DNA of 64,000 bases, taken from NCBI GenBank assembly GCA_949298955.1, contig CASFYQ010000011.1, positions 1 to 64,000 of the forward strand, written 5' to 3'. The position numbers were made by a program, and so were the translations under genes. This DNA comes from an uncultured Bacteroidales bacterium (lineage in GTDB: Bacteria > Bacteroidota > Bacteroidia > Bacteroidales > Barnesiellaceae). The notes beneath the pieces are model-generated. The model saw only the letters and a list, made by a program, of their open reading frames with translations. It made no database searches and was not told the DNA's origin. Positions 26,179 to 34,972 of this stretch are shown in pieces; the stretch's first letter is position 1, and the number at the start of each line of letters is the position of its first letter.

Positions 26179-27627
26179 ATGGATCAAAACATCACATCGA
26201 AATACAGCCTCAAAGCACGTTTGAGGCAGGTTAAAAAGACCCGTTGGATACGTTTCTCGATTGTAGCCCTGCTCTACATCGGGTGGACCATTTGGCTCGA
26301 CAATTACTACGTACTCTTCGGCCTCCTGCTCCTCATCGATATCTACCTCACCCAGTACATACCCTGGAGCTGGTGGAAAACCAGCAAAAACCGAGCCGTA
26401 CGCACCATCATGGAGTGGGTCGACGCCATCGTCTATGCCTTGGTTCTGGTCTATTTCATCTTCGTATTCGTGTTCCAAAACTACCAGATACCTTCCTCTT
26501 CACTCGAAAAATCGTTGCTCGTAGGCGATTTCCTGTTAGTCAGCAAAATGAGTTACGGTCCCCGGGTACCCAACACACCGTTGCATTTCCCTCTGGCCCA
26601 ACACACACTGCCTATCATCAACACAAAATCGTATATCGAGTGGCCTCAGTGGGATTACCACCGCTTGAAAGGTTTCGGTACCGTACAACGCAACGACATC
26701 GTCGTCTTTAATTTCCCTGCCGGCGACACCGTGGCTACCAAACAGCCCAACCCCGACTATTATTCGCTCTGTTTTTACGACGGACGCGAAGCCGTAAACC
26801 GCAACAAAGACCTCTACGGCGACATCATCTACCGCCCCGTAGACCGTCGTGAAAACTATGTAAAACGCTGCGTGGGTTTGCCCGGCGACACATTCAGCAT
26901 CGTCAACAACGACATTTACATCGACGGTGTGAAACAACCCCGTCCCAAGAATATGCAGCTCAACTATCTGGTAAAAACCAACGGCCGCTACCTGGCCAAC
27001 AGCGATTTCGAGAAATGGGGCATCAGTGTCGACGACCGGATTCCGCTCGACATCTCGAGCGTAAATGCCCGCATAAACCTCTCCAACTGGGGTATCACCC
27101 CCAATTCCGATGGTAGCATGAACCCCGTCTATGAGTTACCCTTGACACAGGCCAAGATCGACATGATGAAGAAAGATCCTTCGATTGAACAAATTGTCGA
27201 AGAACCCGGATTCTTGGGCGGACAAACCTATCCGTTAGTGACCTCGAACACTTGGACCCGCTCCAACTACGGACCCGTGTGGATTCCCAAGAAAGGTGCC
27301 ACCCTCAAACTTACTCTCGAAAACCTGCCCATCTATGAGCGCCCCATCGTTGCCTATGAGCGAAACACCCTACGGGTTAAGGACGGAAAAATCTACATCA
27401 ACGGGCAGGAGACCGACTCCTACACCTTCAAGATGGACTACTACATGATGCTGGGCGACAACCGGGACAAATCGGCCGACAGCCGCTACTGGGGCTTCGT
27501 ACCCGAGGACCATATCGTGGGCAAACCCATGTTTGTATTCCTTTCGCTCGATAAAGACAAAGGGCTGTTCAGCGGAAAAATTCGTTTCAACCGCATGTTT
27601 CGCTCGGTAGACAGTCTCGTTAACTAA
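26179..27627 (+). CDS. lepB: signal peptidase I
   Basis: Leader peptidase removes signal peptides from secreted proteins at the outer face of the inner membrane. The protein is 482 residues. Two or three membrane segments occupy residues ~25-100. The catalytic serine is S108 in IPSSSLEKSL and the general-base lysine is K229 in ENYVKRCVGLPGD. The GDNRDKSADSRYWG box lies near the C-terminus. A long insert between the catalytic regions explains its length, as in other Bacteroidota. It starts 12 bases after dapB. Confidence 0.95.
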   Translation: MDQNITSKYSLKARLRQVKKTRWIRFSIVALLYIGWTIWLDNYYVLFGLLLLIDIYLTQYIPWSWWKTSKNRAVRTIMEWVDAIVYALVLVYFIFVFVFQNYQIPSSSLEKSLLVGDFLLVSKMSYGPRVPNTPLHFPLAQHTLPIINTKSYIEWPQWDYHRLKGFGTVQRNDIVVFNFPAGDTVATKQPNPDYYSLCFYDGREAVNRNKDLYGDIIYRPVDRRENYVKRCVGLPGDTFSIVNNDIYIDGVKQPRPKNMQLNYLVKTNGRYLANSDFEKWGISVDDRIPLDISSVNARINLSNWGITPNSDGSMNPVYELPLTQAKIDMMKKDPSIEQIVEEPGFLGGQTYPLVTSNTWTRSNYGPVWIPKKGATLKLTLENLPIYERPIVAYERNTLRVKDGKIYINGQETDSYTFKMDYYMMLGDNRDKSADSRYWGFVPEDHIVGKPMFVFLSLDKDKGLFSGKIRFNRMFRSVDSLVN

Positions 27628-27631
27628 AACG

Positions 27632-28525
27632 ATGAAAAGAGAGACCATACGCACGATTGTCATCACGGTAATTATCATTATCGGGAGCGTATGGGCTATT
27701 CGCTTTTTTATCGCCGAACCTTATCGCGTACCACCCGGACAGATGGAAAACAGCCTCCTGCCGGGCGATCGCCTGTGGGTCGACAAATGGTCGTTCCGCT
27801 GGAGTAACCGCACCCCCGCCTATCGCGACTTGCTGGTCTTTACGCTACCTCCGCTCCACCAGTCGCAAACAGGTGTTGTCGAGATAGCGATGGCTCGCTG
27901 CACAGGCCGCCCCGGCGACACTATCAGAAGCACCGGGAGCCAACTGTTTATCAACGGGAAGGCCGTAGCTCAACCGCCCTTGATACTCGAAGCCTATCTC
28001 TCGCCCGACTCGGTGAGAAACACCGTAAACCGCACCCTGCGTCAAAACGGAGCTTACTATGTAGAACAAGGAAAAGTGGGGAGCGCCCGTCTGCTCTTCC
28101 TTTCGCGATACGACTACGAGAAAGTGCACAAAGAACTCGCTGCCGACTCGCTGCTCTACCCTGTATTCCTCAACCGCGACATCTATGAAATAGAACTCCC
28201 CACCCGAGGAAAATCCATACAGGTTACCCCTCGGAATGCCGAATGGCTCGCCCTACTCCTCAACCAGTACGAAGGTGTAGCCGTTACCTGTCGCGAAGGC
28301 AAAATCTATCGTAACGGGCTGGAAATCACACAATGCCGCCTTTCTCACGACTACTATTGGGTTATCGGCGACAACCGCGCCGGTATGGCCGACTCGCGTA
28401 CATTCGGCCCCCTGCCCCACACCCTGCTCATTGGGAAAGGTTTGTGGATAGGCTTCTCGCGAGACCCGCAAAAACCTTTTTGGCAATCATTCCGCCCCCA
28501 CCGCTTTTTCATGAAGCCGTTATGA
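27632..28525 (+). CDS. signal peptidase I paralogue lacking both catalytic residues
   Basis: This 297-residue S26-family protein lies 4 bases after lepB. It has one N-terminal membrane anchor (residues ~8-27). In VPPGQMENSLLPGD, Gln 37 stands where LepB has the catalytic Ser, and in AMARCTGRPGD, Ala 88 stands where LepB has the catalytic Lys. The GDNRAGMADSRTFG box and the core strands remain, so the fold is kept but activity is unlikely. It could be a regulator or partner of LepB; that is inference. It overlaps the next gene by ATGA. Confidence 0.85.
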   Translation: MKRETIRTIVITVIIIIGSVWAIRFFIAEPYRVPPGQMENSLLPGDRLWVDKWSFRWSNRTPAYRDLLVFTLPPLHQSQTGVVEIAMARCTGRPGDTIRSTGSQLFINGKAVAQPPLILEAYLSPDSVRNTVNRTLRQNGAYYVEQGKVGSARLLFLSRYDYEKVHKELAADSLLYPVFLNRDIYEIELPTRGKSIQVTPRNAEWLALLLNQYEGVAVTCREGKIYRNGLEITQCRLSHDYYWVIGDNRAGMADSRTFGPLPHTLLIGKGLWIGFSRDPQKPFWQSFRPHRFFMKPL

Positions 28526-29148
28526 CCACCGCCTATCTCTCCACCGCCTATTTCGCCCCGATATCCTACTACGTGGCCCTGCTCGCCTACGACCGCATCG
28601 TAATCGAGCAGTGGTGCAACTACACCAAGCAGACCTACCGCAACCGCTGCCACATAGCCGGAGCCAACGGAATATTATCGCTATCGGTGCCCGTGGTCAA
28701 ACCCGACACCCCCAAATGCCCCACCCGCGACATCCGCATCTCCGACCACGGGGAGTGGCGACATCTGCACTGGAACGCCATCGCCTCGGCCTACGGGTCC
28801 TCCCCTTTCTTCGAATACTATCAAGACGACATACGACCTTTCTTCGAGAAACGATACACTTTCCTGCTCGATTTCAACGAAGCGATACGCCAAACCTTGT
28901 GCGAACTCATCGGCATCGACCCCCAAGTAGAATATTCCACCCGATATGCCCAGCCTGCCCCGGACGAAACCGACCTGCGCGAAGCCATACACCCCAAACG
29001 CGATATTGCCGTGACCCGACCCGAGATGCACCTCAAACCCTATTACCAGGTATTCGCTCCCAAATATGGATTCCTGCCCGACCTGAGTATACTCGACCTC
29101 TTGATGAACATGGGCCCCGAATCTATTCTTATCCTCAAAGATTCATAA
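28522..29148 (+). CDS. WbqC family protein
   Basis: This 208-residue protein matches the WbqC-like family (YDRIVIEQWCNYTKQTYRNRC, HWNAIASAYGSSPFFEYY, KPYYQVF). The start at the ATG within ATGA overlaps the upstream stop by 4 bases, so it is the last gene of the dapB-lepB operon. The family is associated with O-antigen and amino-sugar loci, but its biochemical role is not settled. Confidence 0.85.
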   Translation: MTTAYLSTAYFAPISYYVALLAYDRIVIEQWCNYTKQTYRNRCHIAGANGILSLSVPVVKPDTPKCPTRDIRISDHGEWRHLHWNAIASAYGSSPFFEYYQDDIRPFFEKRYTFLLDFNEAIRQTLCELIGIDPQVEYSTRYAQPAPDETDLREAIHPKRDIAVTRPEMHLKPYYQVFAPKYGFLPDLSILDLLMNMGPESILILKDS

Positions 29149-29187
29149 GAAATAACTCTTAAAGGCTTCATTATCGGCTATATTTCT

Positions 29188-29195
29188 TATCTTTG
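29188..29195 (+). promoter_or_regulatory. Promoter -7 element of cysE
   Basis: TATCTTTG, giving a leader of about 95 bases to the ATG at 29298. No TTTG box was found at the standard -33 distance. Confidence 0.55.
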
Positions 29196-29297
29196 TACCC
29201 AAATGTAAACAGGCTGCCTCCGACCCGGTTCTTTTTGCACAAATGTACGGTTCACCGGCAACCCCGTTTTGGATCTACCCATATTTTGACATTGCAC

Positions 29298-30200
29298 ATG
29301 AGCAGCTATAAATACGCCGAAAATCTGAAAGAAACGGTCAAAAATCTGTCCGATTTCCTTTCGCTCGAAGAGTTGCACCATCAGAGTTGCAAGGGAGAGA
29401 TGCTCCCCTCGGAAGCCCAACTGCAAGAACTCATCGCGCTCTGTCGATCACTCATCTTCCCCGGGTTCTACGGCTCACCCGACGTAAGCGACAAAAATCT
29501 GCTCTATCACACCGGTATCAATGCCGAGAAACTTTTCGACCTGCTGGTCAAACAGATTTCGGCCGGACTCCTGTTTGCCGCCAACGACCCCCTCGCACAC
29601 AGCGACCCTAAACGAACCGAAGAACAAGCCGAGCAAAAAGCAATCGATTTCATCTCCTATCTACCCGAGATGCGGCGTATCCTTTCGACCGATGTCACCG
29701 CCATGTACAACGGCGACCCTGCCGCGCAGAGCAAGGCCGAGGTAATCTTATGCTATCCCGCCATACGAGCCATCTGCAACTACCGCATCGCACACAAGTT
29801 GCTCACGCTGGGGGTTCCCCTCATTCCCCGCATTATTACCGAGATGGCCCACTCCGAGACGGGTATCGACATACACCCTGCCGCCACCATCGGCGAATAT
29901 TTTGCCATCGACCACGGCACCGGCGTGGTGATTGGTGCCACCTCGATTATCGGCAACCGGGTGAAACTCTACCAAGGTGTCACACTGGGAGCTCGCAGCT
30001 TCCCGCTGGACGACAACAACAACCCCATTAAGGGTATCGCCCGACACCCTATTATCGAAGACGATGTCATCATCTACTCCAATGCCACCATACTGGGCCG
30101 TATCACCATCGGCCGGGGTGCCGTCATAGGCGGTAACATCTGGGTGACCGAGAATGTCGCTCCCGGCGAGCGCCTTGTACAAGCCAAAGCAAAACAGTAA
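29298..30200 (+). CDS. cysE: serine O-acetyltransferase
   Basis: CysE acetylates serine from acetyl-CoA for cysteine synthesis. The protein is 300 residues. A helical N-terminal half is followed by the left-handed beta-helix from about 190, with the signature DIHPAATIGEYFAIDHGTG and EDDVIIYSNATILG hexapeptide repeats. The N-terminus is longer than in E. coli CysE, as in the longer Bacteroidota and plant-type forms. The start is the ATG at 29298, since the frame further up runs through the promoter. Confidence 0.93.
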   Translation: MSSYKYAENLKETVKNLSDFLSLEELHHQSCKGEMLPSEAQLQELIALCRSLIFPGFYGSPDVSDKNLLYHTGINAEKLFDLLVKQISAGLLFAANDPLAHSDPKRTEEQAEQKAIDFISYLPEMRRILSTDVTAMYNGDPAAQSKAEVILCYPAIRAICNYRIAHKLLTLGVPLIPRIITEMAHSETGIDIHPAATIGEYFAIDHGTGVVIGATSIIGNRVKLYQGVTLGARSFPLDDNNNPIKGIARHPIIEDDVIIYSNATILGRITIGRGAVIGGNIWVTENVAPGERLVQAKAKQ

Positions 30201-30223
30201 AAAACCTACAATACACACATGTC

Positions 30224-31714
30224 GTGAACACCGAAAAATTTGAAATCGTAGCAAAAACTTTCCAGGGACTCGAAGATGTCTTGGCCGAAGAGATAAGACA
30301 ACTCGGAGGCGAAAACGTAGAGACAGGTCGACGAATGGTCTCTTTCACGGGTGACAAAACCCTTCTCTACAAAACCAATCTGGCCTGCCGAACAGCCCTG
30401 AGAATACTCAAACCCATCTATAAGTTCGAAGCCTCGAACCCCGACGAAGTATACGACAAGATGAAAGCTTTTCCCTGGGAGACACTGCTCTCTACCGAAA
30501 CCACCTTCTCAATCGACTCCGTCACCTACTCCGACAGCTTCAAACACTCCAAATTTGTCACCTACCGGGCCAAAGACGCTATTGCCGACTATTTCGTGGA
30601 GAAAACGGGCAAACGACCGTCGGTGCGCCTCAACGGGGCCGAAATGGTGCTCAACCTGCACATCTCGCACATGAGCTGCACCCTCTCGCTCGACAGCTCG
30701 GGCGAATCGCTCCATAAACGGGGATACCGCGTGGGACAGACCGAAGCCCCCATCAACGAGGTGCTGGCCGCCGGCATGATACTCAAAACCGGCTGGCACG
30801 GCGAGAAAGACCTCATCGACCCCATGTGCGGTTCGGGAACCATTCTCATCGAAGCTGCCCTCATCGCCACCAACACCTATCCCGGTATCTTCCGCAAGAA
30901 TTTCGCTTTCGAGCGGTGGAAAGATTTCGACGAAGAACTCTTCGAATCGCTCTACAACGACGACAGCCACGAGCGTGAGTTCACTCACCGCATATACGGC
31001 AGCGACATCTCGCCACGAGCCATCGACATCGCCACCCAAAATATCAAAAGTGCCGGAGTATCAAAATACATCGACCTCAAAATCATGCCTTTCCAACGGT
31101 ATGAAACCGCACCGTCGCCCGAGGGTATCCTCATCACCAACCCGCCCTACGGCGAGCGCATCTCATCGAGCGATCTGCTGGGTCTCTACGAGTCGATAGG
31201 CAACCGGTTGAAACACGTATTCAAGGGGTATGACGCCTGGATTATCAGCTACCACAAAGAGTGCTTCGACCGTATAGGGCTGAAACCTTCGGTGAAAATC
31301 GACCTCATGAACGGAGCACTCGAATGCGAATACCGTAAATACGAAATCTTCGACGGACGCTATAAGGAATTTAAGGGCGAAGGCCATAATCTCGACAAAC
31401 GGCACGGATCATTCCGTTCGGCTACGCGCAACCAATCGCCCTACCACCGGCGAAATAGCTACGGAGGCCGACGCGGCGAACGACCCGAACGCGGCGAACG
31501 ACCGGAAGGTTCCGCTTTTCGCCCGTCGGGCCGCCCACAAGGCAAGCCCTTTAACCCCCGCGACCGATTCAAACCCGATGGTGAAAAACCTCACCGCCTC
31601 CATGGCGACGAGGCTTTCAACAAGTTTGTCACCTTCAAGCGCCCCTCCATCAAACCCAACGACGAGGTGGCAAATCCCCACAAGGAAGAGAACGATAACC
31701 AAGATAAACCCTAA
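30224..31714 (+). CDS. THUMP-domain 23S rRNA methyltransferase (RlmL/YcbY N-terminal-like) with Arg/Gly-rich tail
   Basis: This 496-residue SAM-dependent RNA methyltransferase has an N-terminal THUMP domain (~5-165). The methyltransferase domain then shows DPMCGSGTILIEAAL, GSDISPRAIDIA and the catalytic NPPYGER (N2-guanine type). RlmL methylates G2445 of 23S rRNA in E. coli. After about residue 395 comes a ~100-residue low-complexity tail rich in Arg, Gly, Pro and Lys (RRGERPERGERPEG region), probably disordered and RNA-binding. It starts with GTG; the nearby ATG at 30219 is followed by an in-frame stop. Confidence 0.9.
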   Translation: MNTEKFEIVAKTFQGLEDVLAEEIRQLGGENVETGRRMVSFTGDKTLLYKTNLACRTALRILKPIYKFEASNPDEVYDKMKAFPWETLLSTETTFSIDSVTYSDSFKHSKFVTYRAKDAIADYFVEKTGKRPSVRLNGAEMVLNLHISHMSCTLSLDSSGESLHKRGYRVGQTEAPINEVLAAGMILKTGWHGEKDLIDPMCGSGTILIEAALIATNTYPGIFRKNFAFERWKDFDEELFESLYNDDSHEREFTHRIYGSDISPRAIDIATQNIKSAGVSKYIDLKIMPFQRYETAPSPEGILITNPPYGERISSSDLLGLYESIGNRLKHVFKGYDAWIISYHKECFDRIGLKPSVKIDLMNGALECEYRKYEIFDGRYKEFKGEGHNLDKRHGSFRSATRNQSPYHRRNSYGGRRGERPERGERPEGSAFRPSGRPQGKPFNPRDRFKPDGEKPHRLHGDEAFNKFVTFKRPSIKPNDEVANPHKEENDNQDKP

Positions 31715-31726
31715 AAAACAACCGTC

Positions 31727-32995
31727 ATGAATATATTGCTGTTAGGCTCGGGAGGACGCGAATGCGCCTTGGCCTGGAAACTGAAACAAAGTCCCAAAAC
31801 AGACCTCCTCTATATCGCTCCCGGTAATGCCGGTACCGCCTCGATTGGTATCAACGTGGAAATATCGGCGACCGATTTCGATGCCCTCGGCCGATTTGCC
31901 GTCGAAAATCACATCGACATGGTGGTCGTAGGCCCCGAAGACCCGCTGGTAAAAGGGATATACGACTATTTCGAAACCCACGACGAATTGAAAAAAATTC
32001 CCGTCATCGGCCCTTCGAAAGAGGGTGCCCGCCTCGAAGGTAGCAAGGAATTTGCCAAAGGATTCATGATGCGTCATCACATTCCTACCGCCCGCTACGA
32101 AAGTTTCACTCGCGAAAACCTCGACGCCGCATACGCGTTCCTCGAAACACTCAAAGCCCCCTATGTGCTCAAAGCCGACGGACTCGCAGCCGGTAAGGGA
32201 GTGCTTATCATCGACGACCTGCAAGAAGCCAAAGAGGAGTTGAAACAAATGCTCGACGGTATGTTTGGAAATGCCAGCAAAACAGTGGTCATCGAAGAGT
32301 TTCTATCGGGTATCGAATGCTCGGTATTCGTACTTACCGACGGGAACGACTATCGAATACTCCCCGTAGCCAAAGACTACAAACGCATAGGCGAAGGCGA
32401 CACGGGTCTCAATACCGGCGGTATGGGTGCCGTTTCGCCCGTACCTTTTGCCGATGCCACCTTTATGCAAAAAGTCGAGGAGCGTATCGTCAAACCTACC
32501 ATCGAAGGGTTGAAAGAAGAGAACATCACCTATAAGGGTTTCATCTTCCTGGGCCTCATCAACGTAGAAGGCGAACCCATGGTAATCGAGTATAACGTGC
32601 GCATGGGCGACCCCGAGACCGAGGTGGTGATGCTGCGCATCCAGTCCGACCTGGTCGAGCTGCTCGAAGGGGTGGCCCAAGGCAATCTGCGCGAAAAGGA
32701 ACTTGTCGAAGACCCCCGTTGTGCCGTTACCGTGATGCTGGTATCGGGCGGCTATCCGGGACACTACGAAAAAGGCAAGGAGATAACCGGTCTCGACCGG
32801 GTGACCGACAGTATCCCGTTCCATGCCGGTACCGCTTTCAAAGAGGGTAAAATCGTGACCAACGGTGGTCGTGTCATCGCACTCAGCTCCTACGGTGCAA
32901 CCCGGAAAGAGGCTCTCGCCAACTCGTTCAAAAGTGCGAAAACAGTCTCGTTCGAAGGCAAGTATTTCCGTTCCGACATAGGAGCCGACCTCTAA
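31727..32995 (+). CDS. purD: phosphoribosylamine-glycine ligase
   Basis: PurD joins phosphoribosylamine and glycine with ATP in purine synthesis. The protein is 422 residues with the usual ATP-grasp architecture: [17 protein letters not shown] at the N-terminus, [14 protein letters not shown], and [19 protein letters not shown] in the metal-binding region. It starts 12 bases after the methyltransferase gene, and the next gene follows after 6 bases. Confidence 0.96.
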   Translation: MNILLLGSGGRECALAWKLKQSPKTDLLYIAPGNAGTASIGINVEISATDFDALGRFAVENHIDMVVVGPEDPLVKGIYDYFETHDELKKIPVIGPSKEGARLEGSKEFAKGFMMRHHIPTARYESFTRENLDAAYAFLETLKAPYVLKADGLAAGKGVLIIDDLQEAKEELKQMLDGMFGNASKTVVIEEFLSGIECSVFVLTDGNDYRILPVAKDYKRIGEGDTGLNTGGMGAVSPVPFADATFMQKVEERIVKPTIEGLKEENITYKGFIFLGLINVEGEPMVIEYNVRMGDPETEVVMLRIQSDLVELLEGVAQGNLREKELVEDPRCAVTVMLVSGGYPGHYEKGKEITGLDRVTDSIPFHAGTAFKEGKIVTNGGRVIALSSYGATRKEALANSFKSAKTVSFEGKYFRSDIGADL

Positions 32996-33001
32996 CAAAT
33001 C

Positions 33002-33976
33002 ATGAACCTGAAACTCTTCATAACCGGTAAATATACATCGGTCGGGTGGATTATTCTCTACCTGACCGGTGTGTATCTGACCAGTCGGTTTGCCCCGCTT
33101 CCTGCTGTCGAGCCGCATGTAGGACTGCTCTTTCCCGGAGCCGGGGAATGGCTTGCCCCTACCCTACTCAACCGACTCGCCAACAGCCTGCTCGTGCTGC
33201 TGGGAGGGATCTTGCTGTTGCGCATCAACAACCGCTTCTCTCTCATTCAAAAACATACCCAGCTACCGTTTCTTTTCTTCCTGCTGTTGGAACTCGCCTC
33301 TCCTACCCTTAACCTGCTGGGCGACGGAAATGTAATGTCGGTTGTCTTGCTCTTTTTGCTCACCCTCTTTTTTCAATCCTACCAGCAGGAGAGAGCGCAA
33401 CCGGCCTTTCTCATCATGGGGACTCTCGCCTTGTGTACCCTCTTCTGTACCCGGTTTTCCTATTTCATACCGCTGTTTCTCATCGGTTTTTTTCAAATAA
33501 GATACCTGTCGGTCAAGTCGCTCTTGGGTGCTCTCATCGGGTTTGTCACTCCTTTCTGGATAGGGATAGGACTCGACCTGATTCCCTTCGAGCAGCTCTC
33601 CCTGCTTCTACCCGATTTCACCCTCGTAATCCCCCAGACCCTGCCATATGACAATCCTCGATTTTGGATTGTGGTTTTAACGGTGCTCCTGGGACTTTTC
33701 TCGGGCACGATGATGATGTATACCACTTTCAACGAGAAACGCCAAATACGGGCTTATAACGGCTTCATAAACCTGATGTCGGTCTATACGGCACTACTGC
33801 TTATGCTCGACTATCCCAACTACACCTGCTATTTGCCGGTGCTCAATGCGGCGGTAGCCATGCAGGCAGCCTTTTTCTTCACCAACAACAGTCACCGAAA
33901 ACCGGGCGTAATTTTGTTTTACCTCATACTTACCCTTTACATTGCATTATTCGTATGGAATTTCTTGCCAGTTTAA
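33002..33976 (+). CDS. uncharacterised polytopic membrane protein (DUF6427-like)
   Basis: This 324-residue protein has about nine hydrophobic segments, starting with WIILYLTGVYLTSRFA and ending with LFYLILTLYIALFVWNFL. It looks like the Bacteroidota membrane family DUF6427, but I cannot confirm that without a profile search. It has no catalytic motif I recognise. It is co-transcribed with purD (6-base gap) and overlaps the following YqaA-like gene by 22 bases, so a shared membrane function is possible. Confidence 0.65.
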   Translation: MNLKLFITGKYTSVGWIILYLTGVYLTSRFAPLPAVEPHVGLLFPGAGEWLAPTLLNRLANSLLVLLGGILLLRINNRFSLIQKHTQLPFLFFLLLELASPTLNLLGDGNVMSVVLLFLLTLFFQSYQQERAQPAFLIMGTLALCTLFCTRFSYFIPLFLIGFFQIRYLSVKSLLGALIGFVTPFWIGIGLDLIPFEQLSLLLPDFTLVIPQTLPYDNPRFWIVVLTVLLGLFSGTMMMYTTFNEKRQIRAYNGFINLMSVYTALLLMLDYPNYTCYLPVLNAAVAMQAAFFFTNNSHRKPGVILFYLILTLYIALFVWNFLPV

Positions 33977-34425
33977 GCGAATGGGGATACTTAGGCCTCT
34001 TCATAGCGGCTTTCCTGGCCGGCAGTATAATTCCTTTCAGTTCCGAGGTGGTTCTGGGACTCCTGCTGGTAGCCGGATACGACCCTTGGGGGTGTGTGAT
34101 TTCGGCTACGCTGGGCAACTGGCTGGGCGGCGTTACCTGCTACTATATAGGCTATTTGGGTAAAACCGAATGGATACATACCTACTTGAAAATGCCCGAA
34201 GACAAACTCAACAAGATGCAACATTTTCTCAAAGGCAAAGGTTCGCTCTTCGGGTTCTTTGTCTTCATTCCCGTTATCGGCGATATCATGATTGTAGCTC
34301 TCGGACTGTTGCGGGCCAATCCCATCGGCACGCTGCTCTCGATGATGGCAGGCAAATTCTCACGCTACTACCTGGTAATTATCGGAGTGAATTATCTGAA
34401 AGTGTGGTTTCCCAACCTGTTTTAA
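33955..34425 (+). CDS. YqaA/DedA-type (VTT domain) membrane protein
   Basis: This 156-residue protein is short for the DedA superfamily but typical for its YqaA branch. Motifs include FIAAFLAGSIIPFSSEVVL, NWLGGVTCYYIGYLGK and FFVFIPVIGDIMIVALGLLR. DedA proteins are linked to membrane lipid and undecaprenyl-phosphate handling. It overlaps the previous gene by 22 bases and its stop codon overlaps the convergent NUDIX stop by 4 bases. Confidence 0.88.
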   Translation: MEFLASLSEWGYLGLFIAAFLAGSIIPFSSEVVLGLLLVAGYDPWGCVISATLGNWLGGVTCYYIGYLGKTEWIHTYLKMPEDKLNKMQHFLKGKGSLFGFFVFIPVIGDIMIVALGLLRANPIGTLLSMMAGKFSRYYLVIIGVNYLKVWFPNLF

Positions 34426-34961
34426 CCGATTTGCCAGCAAGTATCGTCCTGTAACAGGAGAGTGATGGCCCGACGAATGGACTGAAAAGCGAACTCGTCG
34501 GGACGAATCTCTTCCCGAGACAACCAAAAACACGACTCCACATCATCGTGTGCCACCAGCGAAGCAAAACCGTCATCGATCTTGCAGAGAAAAAAAAGAT
34601 CCATCGTGTGTACATCGAAACCCGAATAGCGATACACATTGGGAAACGAGTACATATAACGCATCTGACGGGGACTCCACCCTATCTCCTCCGACAACTC
34701 CCGCACGACAGCCTCCTCGGCCGTCTCGCCGCACTCGGTAAACCCACCGGGCAAATCGAGCATACCCCGCGACGGTTCAAATGCCCGGCGACAAACCAGC
34801 AAACGCGACTGCCTGTCCATGACAAAAGCCGCCACCGAAGCCTTGGGATTGAGATAATAGACAAAACCGCAATCCTCGCAACGCTTCGATGAAGCATCGT
34901 TCTCGACAAACCGCCGCGAACCACACCGGGGACAATATTCAAATAAATGGAGGGGGTGCAT
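34422..34961 (-). CDS. NUDIX hydrolase with N-terminal zinc ribbon (NudC/NADH pyrophosphatase-like)
   Basis: This 179-residue protein begins with a four-Cys zinc ribbon (CPRCG ... CEDCG). The Nudix box is intact: GGFTECGETAEEAVVRELSEEIG fits Gx5Ex7REUxEExGU; the whole motif is at about 72-94. The zinc ribbon plus Nudix order recalls the NADH pyrophosphatase/NudC group, but the substrate is unresolved. It is the last gene of the rdgB-porZ-nudix run. Confidence 0.9.
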   Translation of the reverse strand: MHPLHLFEYCPRCGSRRFVENDASSKRCEDCGFVYYLNPKASVAAFVMDRQSRLLVCRRAFEPSRGMLDLPGGFTECGETAEEAVVRELSEEIGWSPRQMRYMYSFPNVYRYSGFDVHTMDLFFLCKIDDGFASLVAHDDVESCFWLSREEIRPDEFAFQSIRRAITLLLQDDTCWQIG

Positions 34962-34972
34962 CTTTTTCTGGT

